A DNA stretch of 64,000 nt from Methylovirgula ligni (lineage in GTDB: Bacteria > Pseudomonadota > Alphaproteobacteria > Rhizobiales > Beijerinckiaceae), in NCBI RefSeq assembly GCF_004135935.1, contig NZ_CP025086.1, forward strand, positions 1,364,001 to 1,428,000, given 5' to 3'. Every line of letters starts with the position of its first letter. Position 1 is the stretch's first letter. The position numbers and the translations under genes are program-made. The notes below the pieces were generated by a model. That model saw only the letters and a list, made by a program, of their open reading frames with translations. It did not search any database and was not told the origin of the DNA. Positions 44,277 to 53,321 of the stretch are shown piece after piece.

Positions 44277-46445
44277 ATGAATATTCAAATCGGGGAGAGG
44301 TCGCGCCTTTTCCCTCGTGCAGTCTATCGTCATGCGGATCTGCAAAGGCTACTTCACCCTGAGCGGATTGCGATTGTGGGCGCCTCGCCGCGCGCCGGAG
44401 CGTTTAGCGAACGCACGTTGCACAATCTTTCTGCGTTCGCGGGCACCATTGATCTCATCAACGCGCGGTATGAGCGTATCGGCGAGCGGCTCTCTTATCC
44501 CTCGTTGCACGCGTTACCAGCGAGGCCCGATTGCGTAGTGGTCGCGTTGCCGTTTGATCTAGTCGAGCAGGCTGTTGCCGAATGCGTCGAGGTGGGTGCC
44601 GGCGGGGTCATCGTCTATGCGTCAGGCTATGCCGAAACGGGCGTGGCGGAGCGCAAAGAGATGCAAGCGCGCCTTGCCGACCTTGTCAGCTCTAGCCCGA
44701 CGCGCCTTCTCGGTCCGAACTGCTATGGCTATTATAATTTTCTCAATGGCGCCAACGTCGCCTTCGGACGGACTGTCGCCGCACGTTTCGATCCGCTTCA
44801 ACGGCCCAATCTTGGTCTCGTCAGCCAGTCGGGCGCGCTCGGCATGGCACTGGCGCAGGCGATGGAACGGGGCGTCGCGATCAGCCATATGCTGACGGCG
44901 GGAAATTCCGCCGATGTCGGCATCGCCGATCTTGTTGCTTATCTTTCCGAGGATCCAAATTGCGACTCGATCGGCTGCGTCTTTGAGGGAACCGAGACGC
45001 CGCGTCAGATTTTAGAGGCGGCTGATATCGCGCGCGGGGCCGGCAAGCCGCTAGTCGTCTATAAGGCGGGGCGCAGCAACGCCGGCTCCGCAGCTGCACT
45101 TTCCCATACCGGGTCGGTCGCCGGAGACTACGCAATCTGGAAGGCCGCCTGCGAAGCGCGCGGCGCAGTCATGGTCGACGACTTCGAAGCGATTGTCGAA
45201 GTCTCGCTTTTTCTTGCCAAGGCCGGGCGTCCCAAGGCGCGCGGCGCCATCGCGGTCGTGACATCTGGCGGCGCCGGCGTTATCGCCGCAGATAAGGGCG
45301 AGGCTTGGCGCGTGCCGATGCCACAGCCAACGGGTGAGACGCTGGCAATACTCAAAGAGAACCTTCCCGAATTCGCGGCCTGCCGCAATCCATGCGATGT
45401 CACCGCGCAGGTCTTGAATGACGATACTCCGCTCCGCCTGAGCGCCGGAGCCTTGCTTCACGATCAACAATATGGTGTCGCGGTTGTGCCGCATCCTTTT
45501 GCGGATGCAATCGGCGAGCAGCGCGTGAAGATGTGGAAAGAACTCGGCGAAAATCACGACAAGATCATTTGCTACGTCTGGTGTAGCGAATGGCTCGAAG
45601 GGCCGGGCGTTAGGCAGATCGAGGCAAGTCGGAACTTGGCGTTGTTCCGCTCGATGGATCGGTGCTTCGCTGCGATTGCCGCCTGGCACAGGCGGGAAGA
45701 GGTCTCGCGGGGAAGTGATGCGAGCGATCGGATCGCCGTTCCAAGCTACGCACGTTTGGAAGCGGAACGATTGCTTAAAGTGGCGACCACCTCGGCCCTT
45801 ACCGAACGGGAATCGAAGGAAATTCTTGTGACCTATGGCGTGCCGGTCGTCGCCGAAAGGCTGACCACTCGGCTGGAAGAGGCCGTGGAAGCCGCCGAGC
45901 AATTCGGCTTTCCGGTTGTCCTGAAGCTCGAAAGCCCGGACATCCTCCACAAGACGGAATATGGCGCCGTTCGGATTGGGCTCAACGACACCGGCACAGT
46001 CAGCCAGGCCTTTTGGGAGCTCGATGCGCTGGCGAGCAAAATCCCGAACGCGCGCCGTAACGGCGTGCTCGTCCAGAAGATGGCAAGGCGCGGCCTCGAA
46101 ATAATGGTCGGAGGTCGTGTTGATCCGGAGCTGGGGCCGGTTGTTGTCGTTTCCCTGGGCGGGACTCTCGTGGAACTGTTCTCTGACTCGGTGACACGGG
46201 CGGCACCGCTGACCCACGCCCAGGCCTTGAAGATGTTGCACGACCTTCGCGCGGCAAAGGCGTTGAAGGGCTTTCGCGATCTGCCCGCCGCCGATACGGC
46301 CAGGCTGGCGGACGTAATTTGCCGTGTCGGCGAGTTCCTCCTAGACCACAAAGATCAAGTCGTCGAAGTGGATATCAATCCGCTGATCTGTAGCGGCGAC
46401 GAACTGGTCGCCGTCGATGCTCTCGTCGTGCGTCGATATAGTTAA
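44277..46445 (+). CDS. Acyl-CoA synthetase, NDP-forming (acetate-CoA ligase family)
   Basis: A 722-residue fused alpha/beta ADP-forming acyl-CoA synthetase. The N-terminal CoA-binding domain has IAIVGASPRAG near residue 30. The succinyl-CoA-synthetase-like domains include LLGPNCYGYYN, LVSQSGALGMALAQA, and LSHTGSVAGD with the His expected to be phosphorylated. The C-terminal ATP-grasp domain has GFPVVLKLESPDILHKTEYGAV and ends VDINPLICSGDELVAVDALV. It probably activates the pathway acid or recovers energy from a CoA ester. The start is ATG 44277; an upstream TTG would overlap the previous gene. Confidence 0.87.
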   Translation: MNIQIGERSRLFPRAVYRHADLQRLLHPERIAIVGASPRAGAFSERTLHNLSAFAGTIDLINARYERIGERLSYPSLHALPARPDCVVVALPFDLVEQAVAECVEVGAGGVIVYASGYAETGVAERKEMQARLADLVSSSPTRLLGPNCYGYYNFLNGANVAFGRTVAARFDPLQRPNLGLVSQSGALGMALAQAMERGVAISHMLTAGNSADVGIADLVAYLSEDPNCDSIGCVFEGTETPRQILEAADIARGAGKPLVVYKAGRSNAGSAAALSHTGSVAGDYAIWKAACEARGAVMVDDFEAIVEVSLFLAKAGRPKARGAIAVVTSGGAGVIAADKGEAWRVPMPQPTGETLAILKENLPEFAACRNPCDVTAQVLNDDTPLRLSAGALLHDQQYGVAVVPHPFADAIGEQRVKMWKELGENHDKIICYVWCSEWLEGPGVRQIEASRNLALFRSMDRCFAAIAAWHRREEVSRGSDASDRIAVPSYARLEAERLLKVATTSALTERESKEILVTYGVPVVAERLTTRLEEAVEAAEQFGFPVVLKLESPDILHKTEYGAVRIGLNDTGTVSQAFWELDALASKIPNARRNGVLVQKMARRGLEIMVGGRVDPELGPVVVVSLGGTLVELFSDSVTRAAPLTHAQALKMLHDLRAAKALKGFRDLPAADTARLADVICRVGEFLLDHKDQVVEVDINPLICSGDELVAVDALVVRRYS

Positions 46446-46455
46446 GGTTCCCGAG

Positions 46456-47238
46456 ATGGCGGATTCGACCTTATCGACCGAGCGTCGTGATGGCATTCTC
46501 ACTATCGCGCTCAACCGCGCCGAGGCGCTCAATGCTTGGAATGGCGCTATGCGGGCGGAGATGAAGTCCGTGTTTTCGACGATCCGCAATGATCGGTCCG
46601 TGCATTGTGTCATTCTCACCGGGCGCGGGAGGGCTTTCTCCGCTGGCGGGGACATCAAGGAGATGGAGCCACATCGCAGCCCTGCCACTATCCGCGATCG
46701 TCTGAGGAATTTTCTGCATGACGTCATCGTACCTTTAGTTGAGCTCGAGGTTCCAATTATTGCTGCGGTGAACGGATTAGCTGTCGGTGCGGGAATGAGT
46801 CTTGCGCTGGCGGCAGACATTATCATCGCCGCGCAATCGAGCTATTTCTCGCCGGCATTTTTGAAAGTGGGACTGATCCCCGATGCCTGCGCGGCCTATC
46901 TCCTGACGCGACGCGTCGGGCCGGCGCGCGCGAGAGAGTGGTGTCTGCGTGGCGCGCGCATTTCCGCATTGGAAGCGCAAGAGGTCAATCTCGTCAGTCG
47001 TGTCGTTCCAGATGCCGATCTTATGACCGAGGCCCTGAACATTGCACGCGAGATTTCCGCCCATGCGCCCGGCGCGACACGTCTGACCAAGGCGCTGCTC
47101 CGGCGCGCGGAGCGTTCCACACTCGATGAAATGGTCGAATTTGAAGCGGCCTATATGGCGATAGCCGCGAGCGATCCAAACCACGCCGAGGCGTTGCGCG
47201 CTTTCGCTGAAAAGAGGCCGCCGAAATTCGGCGAATGA
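46456..47238 (+). CDS. Enoyl-CoA hydratase/isomerase family protein
   Basis: A 260-residue crotonase-fold protein. The oxyanion-hole segments are FSAGGDIKEM (about 62-71) and VNGLAVGAGMSLALAAD (about 100-116). The first canonical hydratase Glu is replaced (GMSLA), while an Asp occurs in KVGLIPDACAAY, the pattern of PaaG-like isomerases more than of hydratases. It probably moves a double bond in an unsaturated acyl-CoA. The start is the ATG at 46456 after AAGG. It ends AEKRPPKFGE, standard for the family. Confidence 0.85.
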   Translation: MADSTLSTERRDGILTIALNRAEALNAWNGAMRAEMKSVFSTIRNDRSVHCVILTGRGRAFSAGGDIKEMEPHRSPATIRDRLRNFLHDVIVPLVELEVPIIAAVNGLAVGAGMSLALAADIIIAAQSSYFSPAFLKVGLIPDACAAYLLTRRVGPARAREWCLRGARISALEAQEVNLVSRVVPDADLMTEALNIAREISAHAPGATRLTKALLRRAERSTLDEMVEFEAAYMAIAASDPNHAEALRAFAEKRPPKFGE

Positions 47239-47250
47239 CGGGAACCTGCG

Positions 47251-48441
47251 ATGGATTTTCAATTTACGCCGGCGGAGGAGGAGTTTCGCAGGGAGGTGCG
47301 CAACTGGCTTTATGCAAATCTGCCCGATGGATGGGGGCCAAGGTCGCAAGAGCCTTTAGAAGAGGAAAGCTGGGCAAAGTTCCGACTGGACTGGGAGCGG
47401 AAACTCTATCAAGGCGGCTGGAGCGGTATCCACTGGCCGAAGCAATATGGCGGCCGCGGCGCGACACTCGTCGAGCAGGCCATATTCATGGAGGAGTCTG
47501 CGCGAATCAATGCGCCGGAAGGACTGAACCTCATGGGCCGCTATCTGGCGGCTCCGGTGCTTATAAAACATGGCACCGAGGCCCAGCGCCAGAGGTTTCT
47601 GCCGTCGATTCTGCGCGCCGAAGAGGTATGGTGCCAGGGGTTCTCGGAGCCGAATGCGGGCTCCGATCTTGCGTCCGTCCGCACGACCGCGCGCCGGGAT
47701 GGCGGCGACTTCATCGTGAACGGACAGAAAATCTGGACGACTATGGCGCAGCATGCCCAATGGCAGTTGCTCCTGGTCCGGACGGATCCCGAAGCGCCAA
47801 AACATAAGGGCCTGAGCTTCCTCCTCCTCGACATGAAGACTCCGGGCGTCACGGTCAAACCACTTGTGCGTCTCACCGGTCGGGCGGGTTTCAGCGAGGT
47901 CTTTTATGACGACGTGCGCATCCCCGGGGAAAATCTGGTTGGCGGTCTCAATGAGGGCTGGCGCATAGCGATGACGACACTCGCTTTCGAGCGGGGTCCG
48001 GAAGAGGCCCTTGCACGGCAGGTCCGGTTCAAGAGGCAGGTTCTGGAGATGGTCGAAATCGCGTCGCGGTGTCGGCGAAACGGCTGCCCCGCAATCGAAG
48101 ATGGAGCGATTCGGCAGAAGCTCGCGCAAATATACATCGACGTGGAGGCGATGCGCCTAAATCTCCTACGTGCGTTCAGCCGCGTATTGCAAGGCAAGGA
48201 TCCGGGGCCGGAAGCGACCTTCACCAAGCTCTACTGGAGCCACATGTATCAGCGCCTGACCGAACTCGCCCTTGAGATCGAAGGGCCAGCGGCAAATTAT
48301 GTCCGCGACGATCCCCATGCGATCGACGATGGCTCGTTTCAGGCCGAGTTTCTGCTTTCGCGCTCGGCCACCATTTATTCGGGTACGTCGGAAATCCAAC
48401 GAAACATCATCGCCGAGCGCGTGCTCGGGCTACCGCGCTGA
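47251..48441 (+). CDS. Acyl-CoA dehydrogenase (FadE26-like)
   Basis: A 396-residue acyl-CoA dehydrogenase. It begins MDFQFTPAEEEFRREVRNWL, with WSGIHWPKQYGGRGATLVEQAIF and GFSEPNAGSDLASVRTTARR (FAD/substrate region, about 130), then IVNGQKIWTT. The C-terminus ATIYSGTSEIQRNIIAERVL has Ser where MCAD-type enzymes carry the catalytic Glu (YEGT), as in the larger subunit of mycobacterial alpha2-beta2 enzymes such as FadE26. It may pair with the product of 43124. It starts 12 bp after the crotonase gene. Confidence 0.88.
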   Translation: MDFQFTPAEEEFRREVRNWLYANLPDGWGPRSQEPLEEESWAKFRLDWERKLYQGGWSGIHWPKQYGGRGATLVEQAIFMEESARINAPEGLNLMGRYLAAPVLIKHGTEAQRQRFLPSILRAEEVWCQGFSEPNAGSDLASVRTTARRDGGDFIVNGQKIWTTMAQHAQWQLLLVRTDPEAPKHKGLSFLLLDMKTPGVTVKPLVRLTGRAGFSEVFYDDVRIPGENLVGGLNEGWRIAMTTLAFERGPEEALARQVRFKRQVLEMVEIASRCRRNGCPAIEDGAIRQKLAQIYIDVEAMRLNLLRAFSRVLQGKDPGPEATFTKLYWSHMYQRLTELALEIEGPAANYVRDDPHAIDDGSFQAEFLLSRSATIYSGTSEIQRNIIAERVLGLPR

Positions 48442-48463
48442 AGTCCGCCGCGACGCTCTGACG

Positions 48464-49342
48464 ATGCTGACCTTCACGGAAATGCTCGAATCGGAACGAT
48501 TCGGCGCCGCCCGCGCGGAAATCGGTGTGATCGAGGGCTTGGCCACGCATTTCACGAGCGAAGATATGGCGGCACGCATCACATGGAGAAAGTGGGGCGC
48601 CGGGCCCGCCGTCGTCCTGCTCCACGGCGCCTATGGCTCGTGGCTGCATTGGCTTCGTAATATCGCGCCTCTTGCATCGGCGAATTCCGTCTGGGTTCCC
48701 GATCTGCCGGGATTTGGCGATTCGATATTACGTGATCCCGCGAACCGGACCTTGGACGGAGTGGGCGTCTCTCTGGCCAGGGGGTTCCGCGAGATCGCCG
48801 GCGGCGAAGGCGAAATTTCCATCGCTGGGTTTTCTTTTGGGACCAGGATTGCCGCGGATATGGCGTCGGAACTGGGCGCACGCGTGCGTGATCTCGTTCT
48901 TGTTGGGCCGCATGCCTTCGCCGAGCGGGTCGAGCCTCAGATGAAGCCACGATCATGGCGCGCCATCCGCGACCTTGACGAAATGATCTCGGCGCAGAAG
49001 CACAACCTCGCCGCGATCATGTTCGCCTCACCCGCCGCGATCGACGATGCCGCAATCTACATACAAATGAAAAACACATTTTTTGCTGCCATCGCCGTGC
49101 GGGCGCCAGCTCATGCGCAATTCTGGAATGCGCTCAGGACACGTCGCGGATCCATCGCGGCAATATGGGGCGAGGAAGATGTGTATCATAAAGGAGTGCT
49201 CCCACGACGCATCGATGAGCTTCGCGGCCGCTGCCCGTCCGCGCGGGCGTCTATTATTGCGCGGGCCGGTCATTGGGCCATGTATGAGCAGGCGAATAGC
49301 TTTAATTCCATATTGCGTGATTTTGTTAGCGGAACGGCATGA
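48464..49342 (+). CDS. Alpha/beta hydrolase
   Basis: A 292-residue alpha/beta-fold hydrolase. The oxyanion loop is VVLLHGAYGSWLHWLRNI (about 51-68), nucleophile Ser in IAGFSFGTRIA (about 120), acid probably in AIWGEEDVYHKG and His in RAGHWAMYEQ. It resembles C-C bond or ester hydrolases of aromatic and alicyclic degradation, possibly a ring-opening or thioester-cleaving step here. The start is ATG 48464, 22 bp after the previous stop. It closes the plus-strand operon, with ETF-QO converging 84 bp later. Confidence 0.8.
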   Translation: MLTFTEMLESERFGAARAEIGVIEGLATHFTSEDMAARITWRKWGAGPAVVLLHGAYGSWLHWLRNIAPLASANSVWVPDLPGFGDSILRDPANRTLDGVGVSLARGFREIAGGEGEISIAGFSFGTRIAADMASELGARVRDLVLVGPHAFAERVEPQMKPRSWRAIRDLDEMISAQKHNLAAIMFASPAAIDDAAIYIQMKNTFFAAIAVRAPAHAQFWNALRTRRGSIAAIWGEEDVYHKGVLPRRIDELRGRCPSARASIIARAGHWAMYEQANSFNSILRDFVSGTA

Positions 49343-49426
49343 ACGGCGGCCTGCCGTTCGCGTCCAACCGGCCGTGACCGTGGCGATGTCGGTCGCCGAG
49401 CGGTCGCATCACGCGGCTTCGCTGAA

Positions 49427-51037
49427 TTACATATTCGGGTAATTCGGCCCGTCGCCGCCCTCGGGAACGCTCCAGTCGATATTCTGCGTCAGATCTTTGA
49501 TGTCGCAGCTTTTGCAGTGGACGCAATTTTGCGCGTTGATCCGCAATGCGGGGCCATCGACGATCTCGTAGACCCCGGCGGGGCAATAGCGTTGCTCGGG
49601 CGCGTCATAGAGCGCGAGATTGACGTCGATCGCCGTTCTCATGCTCTTTAGCCGGAGATGAGGCGGCTGGTTTTCTTCGTGGCTGGTGTTGGAGAGGAAG
49701 ACGGAGGAAAGCCTGTCGAAACTCATGATTCCGTCCGGCTTCGGATAGACGATTGGCTGGCATTTGGCCGCTGGCTTAAGCGCTTTGTGATCGGGATTGT
49801 GATGGAAAGTCCATGAAGCGTTGCCGCGAAAAATGAAAGTGTCCAAGGCCGCATAACCGACAGCCTTCCACAGGCCCCACTTGAATGCGGGCTTGATGTT
49901 TCGCGCGCGATAGAGCTCATCCCACAGCCAAGTCTTCGCCAGCGCGGGTTGGTAGAGATCGGCTACTTTCCCTTCGGCGCCGCTTTTTCTTAAAAGAGCG
50001 ACGATGCTTTCGGCTGCCACTATCCCCGATTTCATCGCGGTGTGGCTGCCCTTGATTTTTGGCACGTTCAAGAAGCCCGCAGAGTCGCCGACCAGTACGC
50101 CGCCGGGAAAGGAGAGCTTCGGCACCGATTGGAAGCCGCCCGCCGAAATCGCACGCGCGCCATATGCAATGCGTTGCCCGTTTTGGAATACGGCCCGCAC
50201 GCGCGGATGGGTCTTGAAGCGCTGAAATTCCTCGAACGGTGAAAGATAAGGGTTCGCGTAATTTAGTCCGACCACGAAGCCGACGGATACCTGATTATTG
50301 TCGAGATGGTACAAGAAACTGCCGCCGTAGGTCTTATTATCAAGCGGCCAGCCGATGGTATGGACAACATGGCCCGGGCGGTGCTGCGCCGGGTCGATTC
50401 GCCACAGCTCCTTGATGCCAAGTCCGTAAATCTGCGGATCGCATTCGCGGCGCAGATCGAAGCGTGCGGACAGGCCCTTGCTCAGCGAGCCGCGGCAACC
50501 CTCGGCGAAAATCGTTTGCTTCGCGCGCAATTCGACTCCCGGCGCGAAACGTGCCGTCGGCTTGCCGTCCTTGCCGATTCCCACATCGCCTGTCGCCACG
50601 CCTGCGACCGCGCCCCTCTCTCCATAAAGAACTTCGGCGGCGGCAAAACCCGGAAAAATCTCCACACCGAGTTCCTCGGCCTGCTTCGCCAGCCAGCGGC
50701 ACAAATTTCCCAGGCTGATGATATAATTGCCGTGATTGTTCATCTGCGGCGGCACGGGCAAGGGGAATGCTTTCGTCTTGGTGAGAAAAAGAAAGCGGTC
50801 CTGCTCGACGTCGACATTGATCGGCGCGCCACGCGACCGCCAGTCGGGAATAAGCTCGTCCAGGGCGCGAGTTTCGAAGACTGCGCCGGATAAAATATGG
50901 GCGCCGACCTCGGAGCCCTTTTCAATCACGCACACGCTTATTTCGGGTGCAAGCTGCTTGACACGAATCGCTGCCGAGAGGCCCGCCGGGCCTGCACCGA
51001 CGATGACGACGTCAAAGTCCATTGACTCACGTTTCAT
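49427..51037 (-). CDS. Electron transfer flavoprotein-ubiquinone oxidoreductase
   Basis: A 536-residue membrane-associated FAD/4Fe-4S protein passing electrons from reduced ETF to ubiquinone. The FAD motif is VVIVGAGPAGLSAAIRVKQL (about 9-28), followed by GAHILSGAVFE, a GWPLDNKTYGGSFLYH quinone-side region and the C-terminal 4Fe-4S ligands in RYCPAGVYEI and NAQNCVHCKSCDIKD. Start candidates are ATG 51037 and 51022. Because the island also encodes ETF-alpha/beta, this is probably a dedicated paralogue. Operator sites lie 25 and 190 bp upstream. Confidence 0.93.
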   Translation of the reverse strand: MKRESMDFDVVIVGAGPAGLSAAIRVKQLAPEISVCVIEKGSEVGAHILSGAVFETRALDELIPDWRSRGAPINVDVEQDRFLFLTKTKAFPLPVPPQMNNHGNYIISLGNLCRWLAKQAEELGVEIFPGFAAAEVLYGERGAVAGVATGDVGIGKDGKPTARFAPGVELRAKQTIFAEGCRGSLSKGLSARFDLRRECDPQIYGLGIKELWRIDPAQHRPGHVVHTIGWPLDNKTYGGSFLYHLDNNQVSVGFVVGLNYANPYLSPFEEFQRFKTHPRVRAVFQNGQRIAYGARAISAGGFQSVPKLSFPGGVLVGDSAGFLNVPKIKGSHTAMKSGIVAAESIVALLRKSGAEGKVADLYQPALAKTWLWDELYRARNIKPAFKWGLWKAVGYAALDTFIFRGNASWTFHHNPDHKALKPAAKCQPIVYPKPDGIMSFDRLSSVFLSNTSHEENQPPHLRLKSMRTAIDVNLALYDAPEQRYCPAGVYEIVDGPALRINAQNCVHCKSCDIKDLTQNIDWSVPEGGDGPNYPNM

Positions 51038-51061
51038 GCGGTCCGAATCCCGGTTGAGCGC

Positions 51062-51077
51062 AATTTGCATGCAATTA
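51062..51077. promoter_or_regulatory. GntR operator site 7
   Basis: AATTTGCATGCAATTA with a perfect TTGCATGCAA core (51065-51074), 25 bp before the ETF-QO start. Confidence 0.75.
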
Positions 51078-51227
51078 TCAGATATTCGACGATTGCGCAA
51101 CGAGCGCCGAGGCGGCCAGCCGTGGCCCATGACAGATGTTAATATACAGCTAAAACGAAGAAATTCTCGCGCTCCAATGCCGACCAGCCCGAGGCATATG
51201 GCAATATGGCCAAAACAAACTAAGGAT

Positions 51228-51243
51228 ATATTCCATGCAATAT
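51228..51243. promoter_or_regulatory. GntR operator site 8
   Basis: ATATTCCATGCAATAT, one mismatched pair from a perfect palindrome, in the same promoter region of the ETF-QO gene. Confidence 0.65.
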
Positions 51244-51315
51244 AAAAGAACGAGGGATGCGCGGGGAACATCGGCGCGCCCCGACATCGTTGGTTACAGC
51301 CCCGGTCGGCATCGT

Positions 51316-52098
51316 TCAGCGCCCGGAGAAGTGGGGCGGCCGTTTCTCGAGAAAAGCGCGGACGCCCTCTCGATGATCCTGCGTCTGGCGCAGCAGGCGC
51401 AATCCCGCGGCTTCGATCTCGAGCGCGCGAGGCAGGGGCAGCGCGTCGCCGTCGAGGACAACACGCCGGATCTGCTCGACCGCGAGCGGCGGATGTCGGG
51501 CGATTGTTCTGGCAATGCCAAGCGCAGTTTCCAAAGCCTTGCCAGCGGGCGCGAGGTTGGAGATGAGGCCCATCGTCTGCGCCTCAACCGCGGAGAAACG
51601 GTCGCCGGTGAGCAGGTAGCGCAGCGCGCGGGGCATGCCGACATGCCGGGGAAAGCGTTGCGTGCCGCCGGCGCCGGGCAAAATACCGAGTTTGACTTCG
51701 GGGAAAGCAAATTTTACCGTCTCACCCGCAACTATTATGTCCGTCATTAGAGCAAGTTCAAGCCCACCGCCCAGTGCATATCCCTCGACCGCAGCAATGA
51801 TGGTCTTTCTGCGCTCCGCCAAAACCTTCCAGATCGAGTTTTCCTGGTCATGGTGCGTGGAGGCCGTGACGCTTTGGAACTCATTGATGTCGCCGCCGGC
51901 GCAGAAGAAATCATCTGTTCCCGTTAGGACGATCGCGCGTATCCCTTGGTCCGCTTCCGCCCCTTCAACTGCGTCGACCATGCATCTGCGCAAATGCGCA
52001 CTCAGCGCGTTTCGATTTTTTGGCCGGTTTATCCGCAATAATAGGATGTTGTCGTGCGTCTCGACGAGTAGCTCGCCCGCATCGATATTCGCAGACAT
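51316..52098 (-). CDS. Enoyl-CoA hydratase
   Basis: A 260-residue crotonase with both canonical acid residues in place: GYALGGGLELALMTD (about 107-121, first Glu) and FPEVKLGILPGAGGTQRFPR (about 131-150, second Glu in PEVKLG). The CoA-binding FCAGGDINEF is at about 65. It ends EKRPPHFSGR. Hydration of a trans-2-enoyl-CoA is therefore likely, unlike the two isomerase-like paralogues in the window. GGGGAG precedes the ATG. Its promoter region holds GntR operator sites 9 and 10 and is shared with the divergent regulator gene. Confidence 0.9.
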   Translation of the reverse strand: MSANIDAGELLVETHDNILLLRINRPKNRNALSAHLRRCMVDAVEGAEADQGIRAIVLTGTDDFFCAGGDINEFQSVTASTHHDQENSIWKVLAERRKTIIAAVEGYALGGGLELALMTDIIVAGETVKFAFPEVKLGILPGAGGTQRFPRHVGMPRALRYLLTGDRFSAVEAQTMGLISNLAPAGKALETALGIARTIARHPPLAVEQIRRVVLDGDALPLPRALEIEAAGLRLLRQTQDHREGVRAFLEKRPPHFSGR

Positions 52099-52277
52099 CT
52101 GTGCTCCCCGGCGTGGTTGAGGACGTATCGCGTCAGTTCGTCGTTATTGACGCGCGGCGGTGACACTGATGCGCCAGCGGACTGACGCGCATGTGCGGCT
52201 TCATGCGCCGGCGCTTTCATAGATGCAGCACGGCACGCCGTACCTAGCGTCCTTCAGGCGCTGCGCTATAAAAGATG

Positions 52278-52293
52278 AGCTTGCATGCAATAT
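52278..52293. promoter_or_regulatory. GntR operator site 9
   Basis: AGCTTGCATGCAATAT with perfect TTGCATGCAA core at 52281-52290, between the divergent hydratase and gntR genes. Confidence 0.7.
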
Positions 52294-52337
52294 GTGTATA
52301 TACGTCCCGGCCGTCTCGACAAGTGGGAATCTCCAGC

Positions 52338-52353
52338 ATATTTTGTATGCTAA
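52338..52353. promoter_or_regulatory. GntR operator site 10 (weak)
   Basis: ATATTTTGTATGCTAA, an imperfect copy 45 bp from site 9 on the gntR side. Confidence 0.4.
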
Positions 52354-52528
52354 CAAGCGGAAAGCCTCTCTTTCGGCGACTGGCTGGAGATGCGCGATCG
52401 AGCAGCGGAGATATCTTTGGAAAAGGCGCCAAAATCCGCCTGCCGATTCTATCTAATCCCGCCGAATGACGCGATCATTTGCAATATGCGATAGCGAAAC
52501 AACGAATTTGCCTAAGGAAAATCTTTCT

Positions 52529-53287
52529 ATGTTGGGCGAAGCAGTTACCGTCACGGAGAACGTCATCGCCCGGCTGCGCGAGCGCGTGCTCGACGGCACC
52601 TATGCGCCCGGCGCGCGTTTGCAGGAATTTGCGCTGGCGAATGATCTCGAAGTATCCCGGACGCCGATACGCGACGCGCTGCGGGTCCTTGCGAGCGAGG
52701 AGCTTCTCATTTACGCGCCCAACCGCGGCTACGCGGTGCGTAATGTTGTTCTTCAGGATGTTATCGACGCCTACGACGTGCGTGCCAATCTCGAGGGGCT
52801 AGCCTGCCGCCTGCTCGCGGAGCGCGGTATATCTGACGCCTTGCTCGCGCAGTTCGATAAATTGATCGCTCGTGGGGAAGAGATCGTTAACGGGCCAGAC
52901 TGGGGGCCGCGCCAGCATCAGGCGTGGAGCGAACTCAATACGGAGTTTCACACAACGATCGCCGTCGCAACGCGGAATAAGTCGCTTGAGGAGATTTTGC
53001 GGCAGGTGCGCCGAATCCCGCGCATGTTCGACAGCCGCCTGAGCCCCAATACGGATTTCTTCCGCAGCGTCTATACGCACGAAGAGCGAAAAAGATCGCA
53101 TCGTGAGCATACTAAGATCGTCGAAGCGCTGAGAGTGCGCGACGCGTTGCGCGCGGAGGCTTTGATGCGCGAGCATGTCTATGTCAATCGCGATCTCCTG
53201 CGAAAGACTTATGAAGAGATGTTTGGAGCCGAAGTCGGCGCTCTGGAGCAAACCAAGAAGAAGCGGCGTCGAAAAGCGGAGGCATAA
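52529..53287 (+). CDS. GntR/FCD family transcriptional regulator of the catabolic island
   Basis: A 252-residue FadR-subfamily regulator. The N-terminal winged HTH reads VIARLRERVLDGTYAPGARLQEFALANDLEVSRTPIRDALRVLASEELL (about 12-60), and the all-helical FCD ligand domain follows with AYDVRANLEGLACRLLAERG and the metal-binding-type His in NTEFHTTIA and REHTKIVEAL. FCD proteins sense carboxylates or their CoA esters. The ATG at 52529 has AAGGA ten bases upstream; an ATG at 52466 lacks a ribosome site. It sits centrally in the island and is the natural candidate for the repeated TTGCATGCAA sites. The C-terminus is Lys/Arg-rich. Confidence 0.9.
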   Translation: MLGEAVTVTENVIARLRERVLDGTYAPGARLQEFALANDLEVSRTPIRDALRVLASEELLIYAPNRGYAVRNVVLQDVIDAYDVRANLEGLACRLLAERGISDALLAQFDKLIARGEEIVNGPDWGPRQHQAWSELNTEFHTTIAVATRNKSLEEILRQVRRIPRMFDSRLSPNTDFFRSVYTHEERKRSHREHTKIVEALRVRDALRAEALMREHVYVNRDLLRKTYEEMFGAEVGALEQTKKKRRRKAEA

Positions 53288-53321
53288 CGAGCGACCTCCA
53301 GATGCTGTGCCGTCTCCCGTT

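Larger units (their letters stand above)
52099..52528. promoter_or_regulatory. Divergent promoter region between the hydratase and gntR genes
   Basis: A 430-bp gene-free region. Two GntR-type sites lie within: AGCTTGCATGCAATAT (52278-52293) with a perfect core, and the weaker ATATTTTGTATGCTAA (52338-52353). No other gene is visible, although an in-frame ATG for the regulator exists at 52466. Confidence 0.6.

Noticed and set aside
45051-46241. 396-codon minus-strand frame opposite the NDP-forming ligase
   Set aside because: Antisense shadow of a gene with complete domain structure.
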